Shown: positions 1-8,206 of the stretch, piece by piece
How positions within the stretch are numbered: the stretch's first letter is position 1
How the letters are laid out: every line of letters starts with the position of its first letter
Assembly (NCBI GenBank): GCA_020054495.1
Contig: JAHWGK010000012.1
Location: forward strand, 1-55,822
DNA: 55,822 bases
Direction: 5' to 3'
DNA from: Thermoplasmata archaeon
Lineage (GTDB): Archaea; Thermoplasmatota; E2; DHVEG-1
Translations under genes and position numbers: made by a program
Notes under the pieces: model-generated
Seen by the model: only the letters and a program-made list of their open reading frames with translations
What the model was told of the DNA's origin: nothing
Database searches by the model: none

Positions 1-2
1 CG

Positions 3-107
3 CACGCAACAGAAAAAACTAAGCTAAAAAAGTATGAAAAATATGACGGCTTTTCATCTGCGGGCCTTACACTATCGTTTCAGTCCACGCAGTATTCTCA
101 GCCTTAA
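3..107 (+). CDS. C-terminal fragment of an unidentified protein
   Basis: An open frame enters from the left edge and runs 34 codons to a TAA at 105-107. The fragment is polar (HATEKTKLKKYEKYDG...) and ends in ...QSTQYSQP. I do not recognise it and it is too short to assign. The next 130 bases are AT-rich and hold nothing I can identify, which fits a gene ending here. It could equally be a chance open frame. Confidence 0.35.
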   Translation, partial: HATEKTKLKKYEKYDGFSSAGLTLSFQSTQYSQP

Positions 108-241
108 GTAATAAAAAATCGTCGTAATTATTAAATTTTTTCTAACATTTTTTTATATAAACATAATTAAAACATAATATATGTTAATATTTTAGATAAA
201 TTAGATAGGTTACATCAAGTTGAATTTTTAGCTTAAGGCTA

Positions 242-727
242 TTATATTAATGGCTTTTTTTCAAATTCTTTTCTTGAAATTATTAATAAAATCATAGCTA
301 TAAGGGATAAAACACTAGAAAATAATAAAATTCCAAGAGAAAACAAACCAATAATGCTACATGCAAGTGCTATCCCCCAAAGTTTTCTTTTTAATGAAAG
401 AATTCCTCCCAATATTGTAAAAACCACTATTATACAACCAATAATTGCACATGTATTTAAAAATTCAACAATTTGTTCAGAACTTATTGAAGGATTAATT
501 TGTTCAAATTGAGAAATATCAATAAGTGATTCTAAAGTTGCAACATCTATAGTAAAGAATTGAATCCAAAATAAAAATGCTAAAATACCTGCAATAATTA
601 ATAAAATTCCAGCAATCATTGGAATTGGACTTTTATTTAGAGATTGATTAAATGGTGAATTTATTTCATAATGCTTTTTAATTCCTTCATCCTCAATATT
701 TTTATTTATATTATCCTCATCGTTCAA
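242..727 (-). CDS. Small multi-pass membrane protein, DUF4064-like
   Basis: A 161-residue protein with a charged, Asn/Glu-rich N-terminus of about 30 residues followed by four hydrophobic segments near residues 36-58, 88-108, 115-133 and 135-151. The loop GGILSLKRKLWG followed by a Gly-rich segment and the ending LIISRKEF are typical of small archaeal DUF4064-like membrane proteins of unknown function. The start is TTG at 727, supported by GGTG seven bases upstream. Its function is unknown. It is transcribed in the same direction as the next membrane-protein gene, 49 bp away. Confidence 0.7.
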   Translation of the reverse strand: MNDEDNINKNIEDEGIKKHYEINSPFNQSLNKSPIPMIAGILLIIAGILAFLFWIQFFTIDVATLESLIDISQFEQINPSISSEQIVEFLNTCAIIGCIIVVFTILGGILSLKRKLWGIALACSIIGLFSLGILLFSSVLSLIAMILLIISRKEFEKKPLI

Positions 728-776
728 AGATCTGCACCTCTGACTATTATTAAATTTCTAATTATTTGTTGCTATT

Positions 777-1481
777 TCATTTTTTACTTCTCTTTCGCCT
801 TCCACTCGGCTCAAGTATCAGCGGCATTACTTTTTTTACTACATACCAGAAAATTATTGCTCCATATATAACAAGCACAATTTGAAAGACTATATAATAT
901 GGATATATACTTCTACTAAGATCTGCAATTGCATTAAATGGAATTTGTAGTAGAATTGTAATAAAAAGATATTTTGTCATTTTCCCTGTGAATATACCAT
1001 AACCAATATAAGCTCCACAAGCTCCATGAAATAATATAAATCCTACGGAACCAAAAGCTACTAATGCAAGAAATGATAAATTTGATTGATTTACAATACT
1101 ACCCGCAATGACAAGAAAAGGAGTAAATGAAGAGCCGAAACCCAACCCTAATGACAGTCCATATATCACTGTTTCTTTTTTATATTGTAATCTACCAATA
1201 TTTAAGACAATTGTTTTAAATAACTGCTCTAGAAAAGCAAGAAGGAGTATAAAGATAATTGTGAATATATCAATAAGAATTGTATGTGCAATTATCAAAG
1301 GCGGAGGGTTCAGTAATAATCTTGCAACGGCGGCTATAACCCCTAAAATAATACCTATTATAAAAGTTAAAAAAATTGTTTTATCTTTATAGTGCCCATC
1401 ATATCCTTTCAAACTAAAAAACAGTAAAACAAGAGCAGGTATTATCCCTAAAAATAAAACAGCTTGAATTGGTAACTCCAT
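777..1481 (-). CDS. Integral membrane protein, possible PrsW/YhfC-like intramembrane protease relative
   Basis: A 234-residue protein with about seven hydrophobic segments and a basic C-terminus (GRRKRSKK). In PrsW-type intramembrane proteases the active-site helices carry an EExxK-like motif and a later His. Here helix 3 has FLEQLFK (EQxxK) and a later helix has FHGACGAYIGYG, so the layout is similar but the second Glu is replaced by Gln. The fold assignment is an inference from this pattern and the catalytic role is doubtful. The start ATG at 1481 follows a GGAT sequence. It could also be a non-catalytic membrane protein of the same superfamily. Confidence 0.5.
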   Translation of the reverse strand: MELPIQAVLFLGIIPALVLLFFSLKGYDGHYKDKTIFLTFIIGIILGVIAAVARLLLNPPPLIIAHTILIDIFTIIFILLLAFLEQLFKTIVLNIGRLQYKKETVIYGLSLGLGFGSSFTPFLVIAGSIVNQSNLSFLALVAFGSVGFILFHGACGAYIGYGIFTGKMTKYLFITILLQIPFNAIADLSRSIYPYYIVFQIVLVIYGAIIFWYVVKKVMPLILEPSGRRKRSKK

Positions 1482-1557
1482 TTATAATCCAGCAAGAATA
1501 GAGAAGATTATATTAAAGACCATCGATTACTGTGTTTATAGTAGAGGCGTGAAGGTT

Positions 1558-2229
1558 ATGTTGAAAACACCAGTTATTGTCCTAAATGTCAAAACTTATT
1601 CTGAAGCAACAGGAGATAAAGCATTAGAAATTGCAACTTTAATGGATAATATATCAAAAGAAACAGGTGCTTCCATGGCTATTGCAGTACAATCTACAGA
1701 TATAACCCTATGCACAGAAAAAGTATCAATACCTATTTGGGCTGAACATATTGATCCAATAAAGCCAGGAAGTCATACTGGATGGACACTACCTGAGGCA
1801 ATCAAAAATGCTGGAGCTGTTGGAACACTAATTAACCATAGTGAACATAGATTAAAACTCGCAGATATTGATATATGTATTACAAGGATAAAAGAACTCA
1901 ACTTAGATCATATAGTTTGCTCAAATAATGTCAAAACATCAAAAGCAATTGCAACGTTATCACCAAATTTTGTAGCAGTTGAACCACCCGAACTGATTGG
2001 AGGAGATATCTCAGTAACTACCACAGATCCAGGTATAGTGAGTGATAGCGTGGGTGCAGTAAGAGATGTTGATAAAAACGTTAAAGTTCTATGTGGTGCA
2101 GGTGTTAAAAATGGTAAGGATGTAGCAAAAGCAATAGAACTTGGCGCAGACGGAGTACTACTTGCCAGTGGAATAGTTAAGGCAAAAGACAAAGAAAGTG
2201 TAATACGTAATCTCGCATCAGGACTATAA
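1558..2229 (+). CDS. tpiA: Triosephosphate isomerase (archaeal type)
   Basis: Interconverts dihydroxyacetone phosphate and glyceraldehyde 3-phosphate in glycolysis/gluconeogenesis. The protein has the short length (about 223 residues) of tetrameric archaeal TIMs. Catalytic residues are visible: the Lys of VLNVKTY near the N-terminus, the His of LINHSEHR near residue 95, and the Glu of VAVEPPELIGG near residue 140. The phosphate-binding loops CGAGVKNGKD and GADGVLLASG follow. ATG at 1558 has GAGG ten bases upstream; a GTG at 1549 would add three residues but sits directly on that GAGG. Transaldolase lies 360 bp downstream, so sugar-phosphate enzymes are loosely grouped. Confidence 0.93.
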   Translation: MLKTPVIVLNVKTYSEATGDKALEIATLMDNISKETGASMAIAVQSTDITLCTEKVSIPIWAEHIDPIKPGSHTGWTLPEAIKNAGAVGTLINHSEHRLKLADIDICITRIKELNLDHIVCSNNVKTSKAIATLSPNFVAVEPPELIGGDISVTTTDPGIVSDSVGAVRDVDKNVKVLCGAGVKNGKDVAKAIELGADGVLLASGIVKAKDKESVIRNLASGL

Positions 2230-2265
2230 ATATAATTTTTTAGAAAATAGAGAAGAGGGAGATTT

Positions 2266-2421
2266 TTATTTTTTAAGTTTTCTTATTTTAAACTCTCCGA
2301 TCCCCATAGGAATAATTTCTATCTCATCTCCATCATTGATATCATGGGCCTTAGCTAGCTGACTAGGAATAGTCAATACTAGGCTACTTCCCACCACTCG
2401 GGCTTTTCTAGTTAGAGGCAT
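2266..2421 (-). CDS. AbrB/MazE-type (SpoVT-AbrB fold) DNA-binding protein
   Basis: A 51-residue protein: MPLTRKARVVGSSLVLTIP followed by QLAKAHDINDGDEIEI and a short C-terminal strand. This is the swapped-hairpin AbrB fold (RkxgxSxxvtiP...L.i..Gd.iei) found in archaeal regulators and antitoxins. The frame is open another 25 codons upstream, but ATG 2421 has GGTGG seven bases before it, so the short form is preferred. No toxin gene is adjacent, so a transcription-factor role is more likely than an antitoxin role. The regulated genes are unknown. Confidence 0.75.
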   Translation of the reverse strand: MPLTRKARVVGSSLVLTIPSQLAKAHDINDGDEIEIIPMGIGEFKIRKLKK

Positions 2422-2591
2422 ATCCCATCCACCACAGGGGCGTAATGTATACCTGAATATATATATGTTTTGATTTTTTGAAATATATCCAAACATATTT
2501 ATCAGCGTTTAAAAATTTTTTCACTATCTATCATTTGCAGACCAAACAGTTATGAATAAAAACACAATACCTCTGCCTGGAGTGAGGCTTT

Positions 2592-3251
2592 ATGAAAATA
2601 TTTATTGACACAGCAGACTTAGATGAAATTAAAGAACTTGCATCATGGGGAATCGTAGATGGGGTAACAACAAATCCAACCCTTGTTGCAAAAAGCGGAC
2701 GACCATTTAAGGAAATCATAAATGAGATATTCAAAATCGTTGACGGCCCAATAAGCTTGGAGGCAGTCAGCGAAAAAGCAGATGACATGATAAAAGAAGC
2801 AAAAAGTCTTGTCTCAAAGGTTTCTGAAAAATACAGAAAAAATGTGACAATAAAAATACCAATGACACCAGAAGGACTCAAAGCTGTAAAAAAACTTAAG
2901 AAAGAAGGAATAAAAACAAACGTCACACTTGTTTTTTCAGCAAACCAAGCATTGTTTGCTGCAAAAGCGGGTGCATCTTTTGTAAGTCCATTCATTGGAA
3001 GACTAGATGATATAGGACAAGAAGGCATGCAAATAATCGAAGAAATCATGGAAATATTCGTAAACTATGATATAGAAACAGAAGTAATTGTAGCAAGCAT
3101 ACGACATCCAATACATGTGATAGAAGCAGCAAGATTAGGTGCTGACATCGCAACAGTTCCACCGACAATAATTAGAAAAATGGCAAGACACTCACTTACT
3201 GATGTTGGCATTGAAAAATTTTTAAATGATTGGAAAAAAGTAAAGAAATAA
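2592..3251 (+). CDS. tal: Transaldolase / fructose-6-phosphate aldolase-like (TalC/MipB family)
   Basis: A 219-residue class I aldolase of the short transaldolase family. [13 protein letters not shown] at the N-terminus, [13 protein letters not shown], the Schiff-base Lys of TIKIPMT near residue 94, [12 protein letters not shown] and [11 protein letters not shown] are all present. It transfers dihydroxyacetone units between sugar phosphates, or cleaves fructose 6-phosphate; the two activities cannot be separated from sequence alone. The start ATG follows GTGAGG. The gene ends two bases before the convergent DUF5611-like gene. Confidence 0.92.
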   Translation: MKIFIDTADLDEIKELASWGIVDGVTTNPTLVAKSGRPFKEIINEIFKIVDGPISLEAVSEKADDMIKEAKSLVSKVSEKYRKNVTIKIPMTPEGLKAVKKLKKEGIKTNVTLVFSANQALFAAKAGASFVSPFIGRLDDIGQEGMQIIEEIMEIFVNYDIETEVIVASIRHPIHVIEAARLGADIATVPPTIIRKMARHSLTDVGIEKFLNDWKKVKK

Positions 3252-3253
3252 AT

Positions 3254-3541
3254 CTATTTTTTTATTTTCCCAAATTCCTTTTTTCTCTCTTTTGTATTTT
3301 TACCTGTTGCTTCAAAAAGAAAGGTATTCCATTTTTTTATTATGCTATAATCCCCACAAATTTTTTTTGGAGGTTCTATATCTATAAAAAGTGAGTTTTT
3401 CTCATGCTTCATGTCAATTTTACCAATACCCTCGACTTCAAATTTCATTCCTTTTGAAATATCTCCTTCTGTTCCAAAGTGTTTAGAAACAAGTGCTTCA
3501 ATATCTGCGTTATGTCCCTTCTTAATTCTATATTCTCTCAT
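3254..3541 (-). CDS. DUF5611-like archaeal protein
   Basis: A 95-residue protein beginning MREYRIKKGH, with ALVSKHFG, GMKFEVEGIGKIDM and IDIEPPKK. This pattern resembles the small archaeal DUF5611 family known mainly from Thermoplasmata; the function is unknown. The open frame extends 25 codons further upstream into the next gene, but ATG 3541 gives the family-like N-terminus. It sits directly downstream of the SLOG-family gene on the same strand and may be co-transcribed with it. Confidence 0.65.
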   Translation of the reverse strand: MREYRIKKGHNADIEALVSKHFGTEGDISKGMKFEVEGIGKIDMKHEKNSLFIDIEPPKKICGDYSIIKKWNTFLFEATGKNTKERKKEFGKIKK

Positions 3542-3593
3542 GTAATATAACCCATTTAAGAAATAAAAAAAGTAAATATTAATTTTTGGTTTG

Positions 3594-4091
3594 TTAAAGC
3601 TCAAAAGCTTTTCCAACTGCTTCTTCAGCAGAATTTGCTACGTAATAATGAGATTCTATATTTTGCATCAGACGACCACTAACAATTTCATCCACACATC
3701 CACCAGTTCCTTTGATAAGAATCAGAGGTTTTTCGCAAATCATACGATAAGATATTTCGTTAAGAGTTCCCCATCTACCTCCAAGAGCAATAGTAACATC
3801 GCCTGCATTAGCGACTATAAAATTTCTAACATATCCAATATTCGTTGGAATTGCAATGTCAATATATTCATTTGCTTCGTCTTTTGTATAAGGCATTATT
3901 CCAACAGTGATTCCATCTTCCTCTTTTGCACCTCTACAAGCTGCTCGCATTACACCGCCATGGCCACCACAAAGAAGAACGCCTCCATTTTTTGCGATTA
4001 GTTTACCAACTTGCTCAGCTACTTCTAAGGTATAATTTGATAAAAAATCATCATCAACATCGCTTCCACATATTGAAATAAGTTTTTTCAT
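3594..4091 (-). CDS. TIGR00725/LOG-like SLOG (Rossmann) domain protein
   Basis: A 165-residue protein of the nucleotide-binding SLOG superfamily. It shows MKKLISICGSD, a GGVLLCGGHGGVM phosphate-binding loop near residues 36-48, NIGYVRNFIVANAGD, and GGRWGTLNE, the counterpart of the GGxGTxxE motif of lysine-decarboxylase-like (LOG) proteins. LOG proteins release free base from nucleotide monophosphates; for the TIGR00725 branch the substrate is not established. It runs against the ribosomal operon, whose promoter lies just outside its start. Confidence 0.8.
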   Translation of the reverse strand: MKKLISICGSDVDDDFLSNYTLEVAEQVGKLIAKNGGVLLCGGHGGVMRAACRGAKEEDGITVGIMPYTKDEANEYIDIAIPTNIGYVRNFIVANAGDVTIALGGRWGTLNEISYRMICEKPLILIKGTGGCVDEIVSGRLMQNIESHYYVANSAEEAVGKAFEL

Positions 4092-4140
4092 TCAAAGGCT
4101 TTATTCAACATTTGCTTTTAATTATTTCTCCCACAAATCT

Positions 4141-4148
4141 TATAAATA
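4141..4148 (+). promoter_or_regulatory. TATA box of the ribosomal protein / RpoN operon
   Basis: TATAAATA lies 43 bp before the ATG of eL18. Archaeal transcription starts about 25 bp downstream, near 4170. That leaves a short leader with GGAG at 4179-4182, nine bases before ATG 4192. No competing TATA is seen before the next three genes, which are packed together. Confidence 0.6.
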
Positions 4149-4191
4149 GCCCTCTATTACACTACAATTCTCACATTTGGAGCAATAACCA

Positions 4192-4557
4192 ATGCCAAAG
4201 AGAAATACTAAGACAAATCCTATGCTTATTTCTTTAATTCATGAGTTAAAGAAACAGGCAAATGAAAACGATGCCCCAATCTGGAAAGATATAGCGTTAA
4301 GACTATCGAAATCATCAAGTAATTGGCCAGAGGTTAATCTTGATAGAATTAGCAAATATACTGGTGAAAAAGAAACAGCTATTATACCTGGTAAGGTATT
4401 ATCTACTGGAAATCTTACTAAAAAAATTACAATTGCTGCCTGGTCGTTTTCTGAGAAATCTCGAGGGAAAATCAAAGAAGCTGGTGGCAAATATATGTCA
4501 ATTGAGGAGCTTTTTAAGAGCAATCCGAAAGGAAAAGATATTAGGATATTAGGATAA
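4192..4557 (+). CDS. rpl18e: Ribosomal protein eL18 (L18e)
   Basis: A 121-residue large-subunit protein of the archaeal/eukaryotic type. Features include TNPMLISLIHELKKQA near the N-terminus, IWKDIALRLSKSS, VNLDRISKYT, IIPGKVLSTGNL and IAAWSFSEKSRGKI. It is the first gene of a tight operon with uL13, uS9 and RpoN, an order conserved across archaea. Start ATG 4192 follows GGAG. The stop lies two bases before the uL13 start. Confidence 0.96.
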   Translation: MPKRNTKTNPMLISLIHELKKQANENDAPIWKDIALRLSKSSSNWPEVNLDRISKYTGEKETAIIPGKVLSTGNLTKKITIAAWSFSEKSRGKIKEAGGKYMSIEELFKSNPKGKDIRILG

Positions 4558-4559
4558 AT

Positions 4560-4973
4560 ATGACCGCAATAATTGATGCTAATAGAGCTACACTTGGAAG
4601 ACTTAGTACAAACACTGCAAAACGTTTGCTTAAAGGAGAAGAAGTCGTAGTTGTCAACACTGAAAAAGCTATTATATCTGGTAAAAAATCTGTTATAAAA
4701 AAACGTTACAAACAGAAAAGAGAAGTTGGAACATATCGAAAAGGGCCTTTTTTTCCACGGATGCCAGATCAGATTGTTAAACGAACTATTAGAGGCATGA
4801 TTCCTTATCAGACCCCACATGGTAGAACTGCTTTTAAAAGACTTAAATGTTATATGGGAATTCCAAAAAAATTTGAAGGTAAAAAGCTTGAGATTATTAA
4901 AGAGGCTGAAAAACAGCCTGTTGACTTTATTACAATTGAAGAATTGTCAAGATTATTAGGAGCAAAGATTTAA
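4560..4973 (+). CDS. rpl13: Ribosomal protein uL13
   Basis: A 137-residue 50S subunit protein. It shows IIDANRATLGRLST at the N-terminus, VVVNTEKAIISGKK, PFFPRMPDQIVKRTIRGM and the Tyr/Gly-containing CYMGIPKKFEGK, all hallmarks of archaeal uL13. The stop overlaps the start of uS9 by one base (TAATG), so translation is probably coupled. Confidence 0.97.
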   Translation: MTAIIDANRATLGRLSTNTAKRLLKGEEVVVVNTEKAIISGKKSVIKKRYKQKREVGTYRKGPFFPRMPDQIVKRTIRGMIPYQTPHGRTAFKRLKCYMGIPKKFEGKKLEIIKEAEKQPVDFITIEELSRLLGAKI

Positions 4974-5377
4974 TGGTAAAAAAGGTTGTAAACGCTTCAG
5001 GAAAAAGAAAAACTGCTGTTGCAAGAGCAACTGTTCAAAAAGGAACTGGGCTTATTAGAATTAATAAAAAACCTGTTGAGCTTTATGAACCTGAAATTGC
5101 AAGATGGAAAATACTTGAACCAATTAAAATAGCAGATAAACACATAGACAATGTAAACATTGATGTTAATGTGAACGGAGGGGGCTTTATGAGTCAGGCA
5201 AGTGCAGTTAGAACAGCTATTGCCAAGGGGCTTGTGGATTTTACTGGAGACCCAAGTTTGAAAATTGCATTTCTAGATCATGATAGAAGTTTACTTGTAA
5301 GCGATTCCAGAAGGAAAGAATCCAAAAAGCCTCTTGGAAGAGGCGCAAGAAAGAAGAGACAGAAATCATATAGGTGA
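4973..5377 (+). CDS. rps9: Ribosomal protein uS9
   Basis: A 134-residue 30S subunit protein. It has [15 protein letters not shown] at the N-terminus, [20 protein letters not shown] in the centre, and the basic C-terminal tail [22 protein letters not shown] that reaches the P-site tRNA. Length and motifs match archaeal uS9. It is translationally coupled to uL13 and followed four bases later by rpoN. Confidence 0.97.
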   Translation: MVKKVVNASGKRKTAVARATVQKGTGLIRINKKPVELYEPEIARWKILEPIKIADKHIDNVNIDVNVNGGGFMSQASAVRTAIAKGLVDFTGDPSLKIAFLDHDRSLLVSDSRRKESKKPLGRGARKKRQKSYR

Positions 5378-5381
5378 AATT

Positions 5382-5606
5382 ATGATAATTCCTATAAGAT
5401 GTTTTACATGCGGAAAGATTATCGGCAATGTTTATACGGATTATAAAAAACGTTATGAAGAGTATAAAAAAACTGTCGATGCTGGTGAAAAACCAAAAGA
5501 AACACCTAAACAGATTTTAGATGATCTTGGGGTAGAGAGATATTGCTGTAGACGTATGATTCTTACCCATGTTGATCTACTTGAAGAATCTGCACCTTTC
5601 GAGTAG
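5382..5606 (+). CDS. rpoN: RNA polymerase subunit Rpo10 (RpoN)
   Basis: A 74-residue zinc-binding subunit equivalent to eukaryotic RPB10. [15 protein letters not shown] carries the first Cys pair and [14 protein letters not shown] carries the adjacent CC pair of the atypical zinc motif. ATG 5382 is chosen because GGTG overlaps the uS9 stop five bases upstream; the frame is open further upstream only as a shadow of uS9. In many archaea rpoK follows; here a tRNA gene and an integrated element follow instead. Confidence 0.96.
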   Translation: MIIPIRCFTCGKIIGNVYTDYKKRYEEYKKTVDAGEKPKETPKQILDDLGVERYCCRRMILTHVDLLEESAPFE

Positions 5607-5672
5607 AACTCTGTTAATCCATACTTTTATCAATTTTTAGTTAATACGTAGCTTTCTGTTTAATTAGAAATT

Positions 5673-5747
5673 GGGCGCGTGGCCTAGTCTGGATATGGCA
5701 CTGGCCTTCTAAGCCAGTGATCGCGGGTTCGAATCCCGCCGCGTCCG
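5673..5747 (+). tRNA. tRNA-Arg (anticodon TCT)
   Basis: A full cloverleaf of 75 nt. The acceptor GGGCGCG pairs with CGCGTCC (one G-U). The anticodon stem is CTGGC/GCCAG with loop CTTCTAA, giving anticodon TCT, which reads AGA. The T-arm is GCGGG-TTCGAAT-CCCGC. The discriminator is G5747 and CCA is not encoded as part of the gene. It has no intron. Its 3' end is the attachment site of the integrated element that follows. Confidence 0.95.
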
Positions 5748-6998
5748 TACCAAGTTACTCCTGTTAGCTCCACCTGAAACAAAGGTTGTTTCTCCTGTTA
5801 TAGATTTTTGTCCATTTTCCTCCAAAATTTTATGATGTTTAAGGACGGACTTAATCCAGTCAAAAGGAGCATTTCGATAGTACTTTTTCGCGTATTTGAC
5901 ATAATTTTCAGTTGTATCTAATTTATCATGTCCCATCCAATCCTTTACTTCCCAGATATCCCAGTTGTCTGTGTCTACTTTACTTGTGATGAGTCTAGCT
6001 GTTGCACACCAGTGCCTCATTGTGTAAAGACTGTACGGTTTCCATACTTCTTTTACTAGTGGTGTTAGTTGTTTTCTTAGATAGTTTACTGTGTATGGTC
6101 TTCCGTTTGGTTGTAAATATAGGTAGTCTTTGCTATATTGATTTTCTACTTTTGGCCTCCATTTATCAATCCAGTTCTTTAATGATTTTCTTCTTTGGTT
6201 GATAAGAATATTTTGTTCTGGAAAGATCTGCCTTAGTTGATTATGTTTCTTTGTTTCTGTTATTATCATATATCCATCTTCTATGTTTACATCAGCTGTT
6301 TTTTGTATAACAAGCTCGCTTGGCCTCCATCCAATTAGAAATCCATGCATTAGAATGTACTGATAGAGCGCGTTGGTGTATTTGTCTTTGGAATATTTAT
6401 TTTGTATGATTTGATGTGTTGTATTTGGTAGTGGTATTATTTTTACTTTTGCCGGTGGTTTACTAGGTGGAGTGTAACCCCATGTTTCTGTGCTTATTCC
6501 ATAAGCATTTGCAAACATGTTTACAATGTCCCACTCATTTCTAATTGCGTTTTTTCCTGCTTTTTCCTTGTATTCACGGTATTCAAGATATGCGATGATT
6601 TGATTTTGGTTGATGTTTTTCCAATTTACTGGAAATATAGGATGTTTGCCCATTCTTCTTGCTGAGGGCAGTCGTTTTCTTACTGTATTTTTGTGTTTTC
6701 TTTTTTTGAAGATCCACCAGTGTTGAATTGCTTCAAAGAGTTGTTCTTGTGTTTTGTATTCATCTGGGATTAGGATGTATGGGTTTTTGATTTGTTCAAC
6801 ATTTAATTTCTTTTTTACATTTGCCAGTTCACCCATTTCCTCCACATCTGTTTGTGGTTTTCTTTGTTCGATATATTTCTGGCATATGCTTTCTATAATT
6901 GTTTTCCATTCTTGGTTTCTACCTCCCGCCAACTCAAAAGAATTGGTATGAATTGAATTATCTAATTCTTTAATATTGTTTTCTTGATTTATATTCAA
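5709..6998 (-). CDS. Tyrosine recombinase / integrase
   Basis: A 429-residue protein whose C-terminal half is a phage-integrase catalytic domain. It shows GWRPSEL (catalytic Arg I), ITETKKH (Lys), YTMRHWCATARL (Arg II; the usual His three residues before it is Tyr), WMGHDKLDTTENYVKY (GH box and nucleophilic Tyr). The N-terminal 110 residues include a charged region and WWIFKKRKHK, likely a DNA-binding arm. The start is TTG 6998 with GGTG seven bases upstream. The last roughly 13 residues (...RRDSNPRSLA) are read from antisense tRNA sequence, so the gene overlaps the attachment site. Expected role: excision and integration of the surrounding element. Confidence 0.9.
   Translation of the reverse strand: MNINQENNIKELDNSIHTNSFELAGGRNQEWKTIIESICQKYIEQRKPQTDVEEMGELANVKKKLNVEQIKNPYILIPDEYKTQEQLFEAIQHWWIFKKRKHKNTVRKRLPSARRMGKHPIFPVNWKNINQNQIIAYLEYREYKEKAGKNAIRNEWDIVNMFANAYGISTETWGYTPPSKPPAKVKIIPLPNTTHQIIQNKYSKDKYTNALYQYILMHGFLIGWRPSELVIQKTADVNIEDGYMIITETKKHNQLRQIFPEQNILINQRRKSLKNWIDKWRPKVENQYSKDYLYLQPNGRPYTVNYLRKQLTPLVKEVWKPYSLYTMRHWCATARLITSKVDTDNWDIWEVKDWMGHDKLDTTENYVKYAKKYYRNAPFDWIKSVLKHHKILEENGQKSITGETTFVSGGANRSNLVRTRRDSNPRSLA
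5736..5752 (+). repeat. attL core (tRNA-Arg 3' end)
   Basis: CCGCCGCGTCCGTACCA covers the 3' half of the T-stem and acceptor of tRNA-Arg plus five downstream bases. It is identical to 15292-15308. Just inside it, CTCCTGTTAGC (5758-5768) resembles CTCCTGTTGGC at 15270-15280, which lies just inside the other end. These may be arm-type integrase sites. Confidence 0.8.
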
Positions 6999-7032
6999 AT
7001 TTTTACACCTTTTATTTGGAATATATTGGTTA

Positions 7033-7088
7033 GTTTTGGTTGGTTATTATTAGTAATGTATTACCAAATATTTATATGTTTTGGTTGG
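7033..7088 (+). promoter_or_regulatory. Promoter with direct repeats before the RHH gene
   Basis: GTTTTGGTTGG occurs at 7033-7043 and again at 7078-7088, on either side of the TATA-like TTTATATG (7071-7078). ATG 7101 lies about 25 bp after that TATA, so the transcript is probably leaderless. Repeats of this kind around a promoter are typical operators for ribbon-helix-helix repressors, so autoregulation is likely (inference). Confidence 0.5.
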
Positions 7089-7100
7089 ATACTTACTACT

Positions 7101-7271
7101 ATGGGTAGACCAAAAGTAGGCCAACGAAAGATAAAAACAGGTGTTACAATAGATCCAGAACTCTACGAATGGGTACAATCAAAAATTGAATCAAAAGAGT
7201 TTGCAAATCTTACACATGCCGTTGAACGTGGCCTATATTTATTAAAAGATGAAATCGAAGGAAGGAAATAG
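7101..7271 (+). CDS. Ribbon-helix-helix (CopG/Arc-type) DNA-binding protein
   Basis: A 56-residue protein, MGRPKVGQRKIKTGVTIDPELYEWVQSK followed by a second helix with FANLTHAVERGLYLLK. The strand IKTGVTID and two helices match the RHH fold (xxxvxldxelxewl...fsxxsxaiexal). The frame is open 39 codons upstream, but the TATA spacing and the basic MGRPK start favour ATG 7101. It is convergent with, and 12 bp from, the AbiEii gene. It could regulate itself, the integrase, or the element's copy state. Confidence 0.8.
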   Translation: MGRPKVGQRKIKTGVTIDPELYEWVQSKIESKEFANLTHAVERGLYLLKDEIEGRK

Positions 7272-7283
7272 AATTATTATTTT

Positions 7284-8204
7284 TTAAAATTGTTTTAAAT
7301 TCCATAATATACTTGGATGTGAACTAATATCTGAATCTAGAATGTTATAATTCTTTAAAATTTTTGGATTGAATTCATGTTTATCAAAAAAAGTATCTAT
7401 TATTTCTTGATATTTCTCTTTTGAAATAGAGATATATTTATTAATAAAATCTTGAGATTTTGGTTTTAAATCTTTTGGAATTTTTCTATTTCTTATTAGA
7501 TTTAAAAGTTGATTATCTATTGAAACATTCTCCACTATCTTTTTAGGATTTTGTTTGTATATCCTTGGCTCAGGACGCATTAGACTATCTATTATTACTG
7601 CTGTTTCGAACATTTCAGTATCAAAATTATTTTTTGAAATAGTGTATACATCAAATAGATCTCTTGAGCTTATAATCGTTTCATCTTTATGTCGATAAAG
7701 CAGAGTACAAAATTTATTTCCAAATAGTTCTTCAGATTTTGGTGTTTTGATTTCTACTTCTTCATCCGTTTTAAAATGATTAAATTTTAAGTTTAGATCC
7801 TCTTTAAATATCGGCATTCTACGCATATATCCTATTTCAATTTTTATTGAGTCTGGTTGATCATCCTTTGTTTTATAATGAACTGTAAATCGTGTAATTG
7901 GATACTTCGCTTGAATTTTAACATCTTTATCAGGATATTTTAGATCTGCTAGTATTTTTTTAACGATTTTATCAATCTCGTTTCGTTCTGTTTCCCAATC
8001 TCCTGTCTTTAAGTCTCTAAAATTGAAATCAATATCTAAACTTAATCGTGGTATATCTTTGAAATGTAAAAAATTAAGACTTGTTCCACCATAAAGAGAA
8101 AGTCTTTCTTTTGTATAATCAACTAATGAAATCCTTTGGAGTATGTCACATATTCTGTATATTTTTTCAACTGTTTTGTCATCAAATCCTTTCGCATCAA
8201 ACAA
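7284..8204 (-). CDS. abiEii: AbiEii/AbiGii-type nucleotidyltransferase toxin
   Basis: A 306-residue protein of the DNA polymerase beta nucleotidyltransferase superfamily. The signature LYGGTSLNFLHF...PRLSLDIDFNF (GG[ST]-x10-DxD) at residues 39-62 places the metal-binding Asp pair. Downstream motifs IKIEIGYM and ELFGNKFCTLLYRHKDE followed by RDLFDVY are characteristic of AbiEii. In bacteria AbiEii adds nucleotides to tRNA acceptor ends and is held in check by AbiEi. It follows the AbiEi-like gene by two bases on the same strand, the usual order. Expected role: defence or element stabilisation. Confidence 0.85.
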   Translation of the reverse strand: MFDAKGFDDKTVEKIYRICDILQRISLVDYTKERLSLYGGTSLNFLHFKDIPRLSLDIDFNFRDLKTGDWETERNEIDKIVKKILADLKYPDKDVKIQAKYPITRFTVHYKTKDDQPDSIKIEIGYMRRMPIFKEDLNLKFNHFKTDEEVEIKTPKSEELFGNKFCTLLYRHKDETIISSRDLFDVYTISKNNFDTEMFETAVIIDSLMRPEPRIYKQNPKKIVENVSIDNQLLNLIRNRKIPKDLKPKSQDFINKYISISKEKYQEIIDTFFDKHEFNPKILKNYNILDSDISSHPSILWNLKQF

Positions 8205-8206
8205 GA

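Noticed and set aside
5709-5747. Integrase C-terminal residues RRDSNPRSLA as a functional tail
   Set aside because: This string is simply the antisense translation of a tRNA T-arm and appears wherever a gene reads into a tRNA; the integrase fold ends before it.
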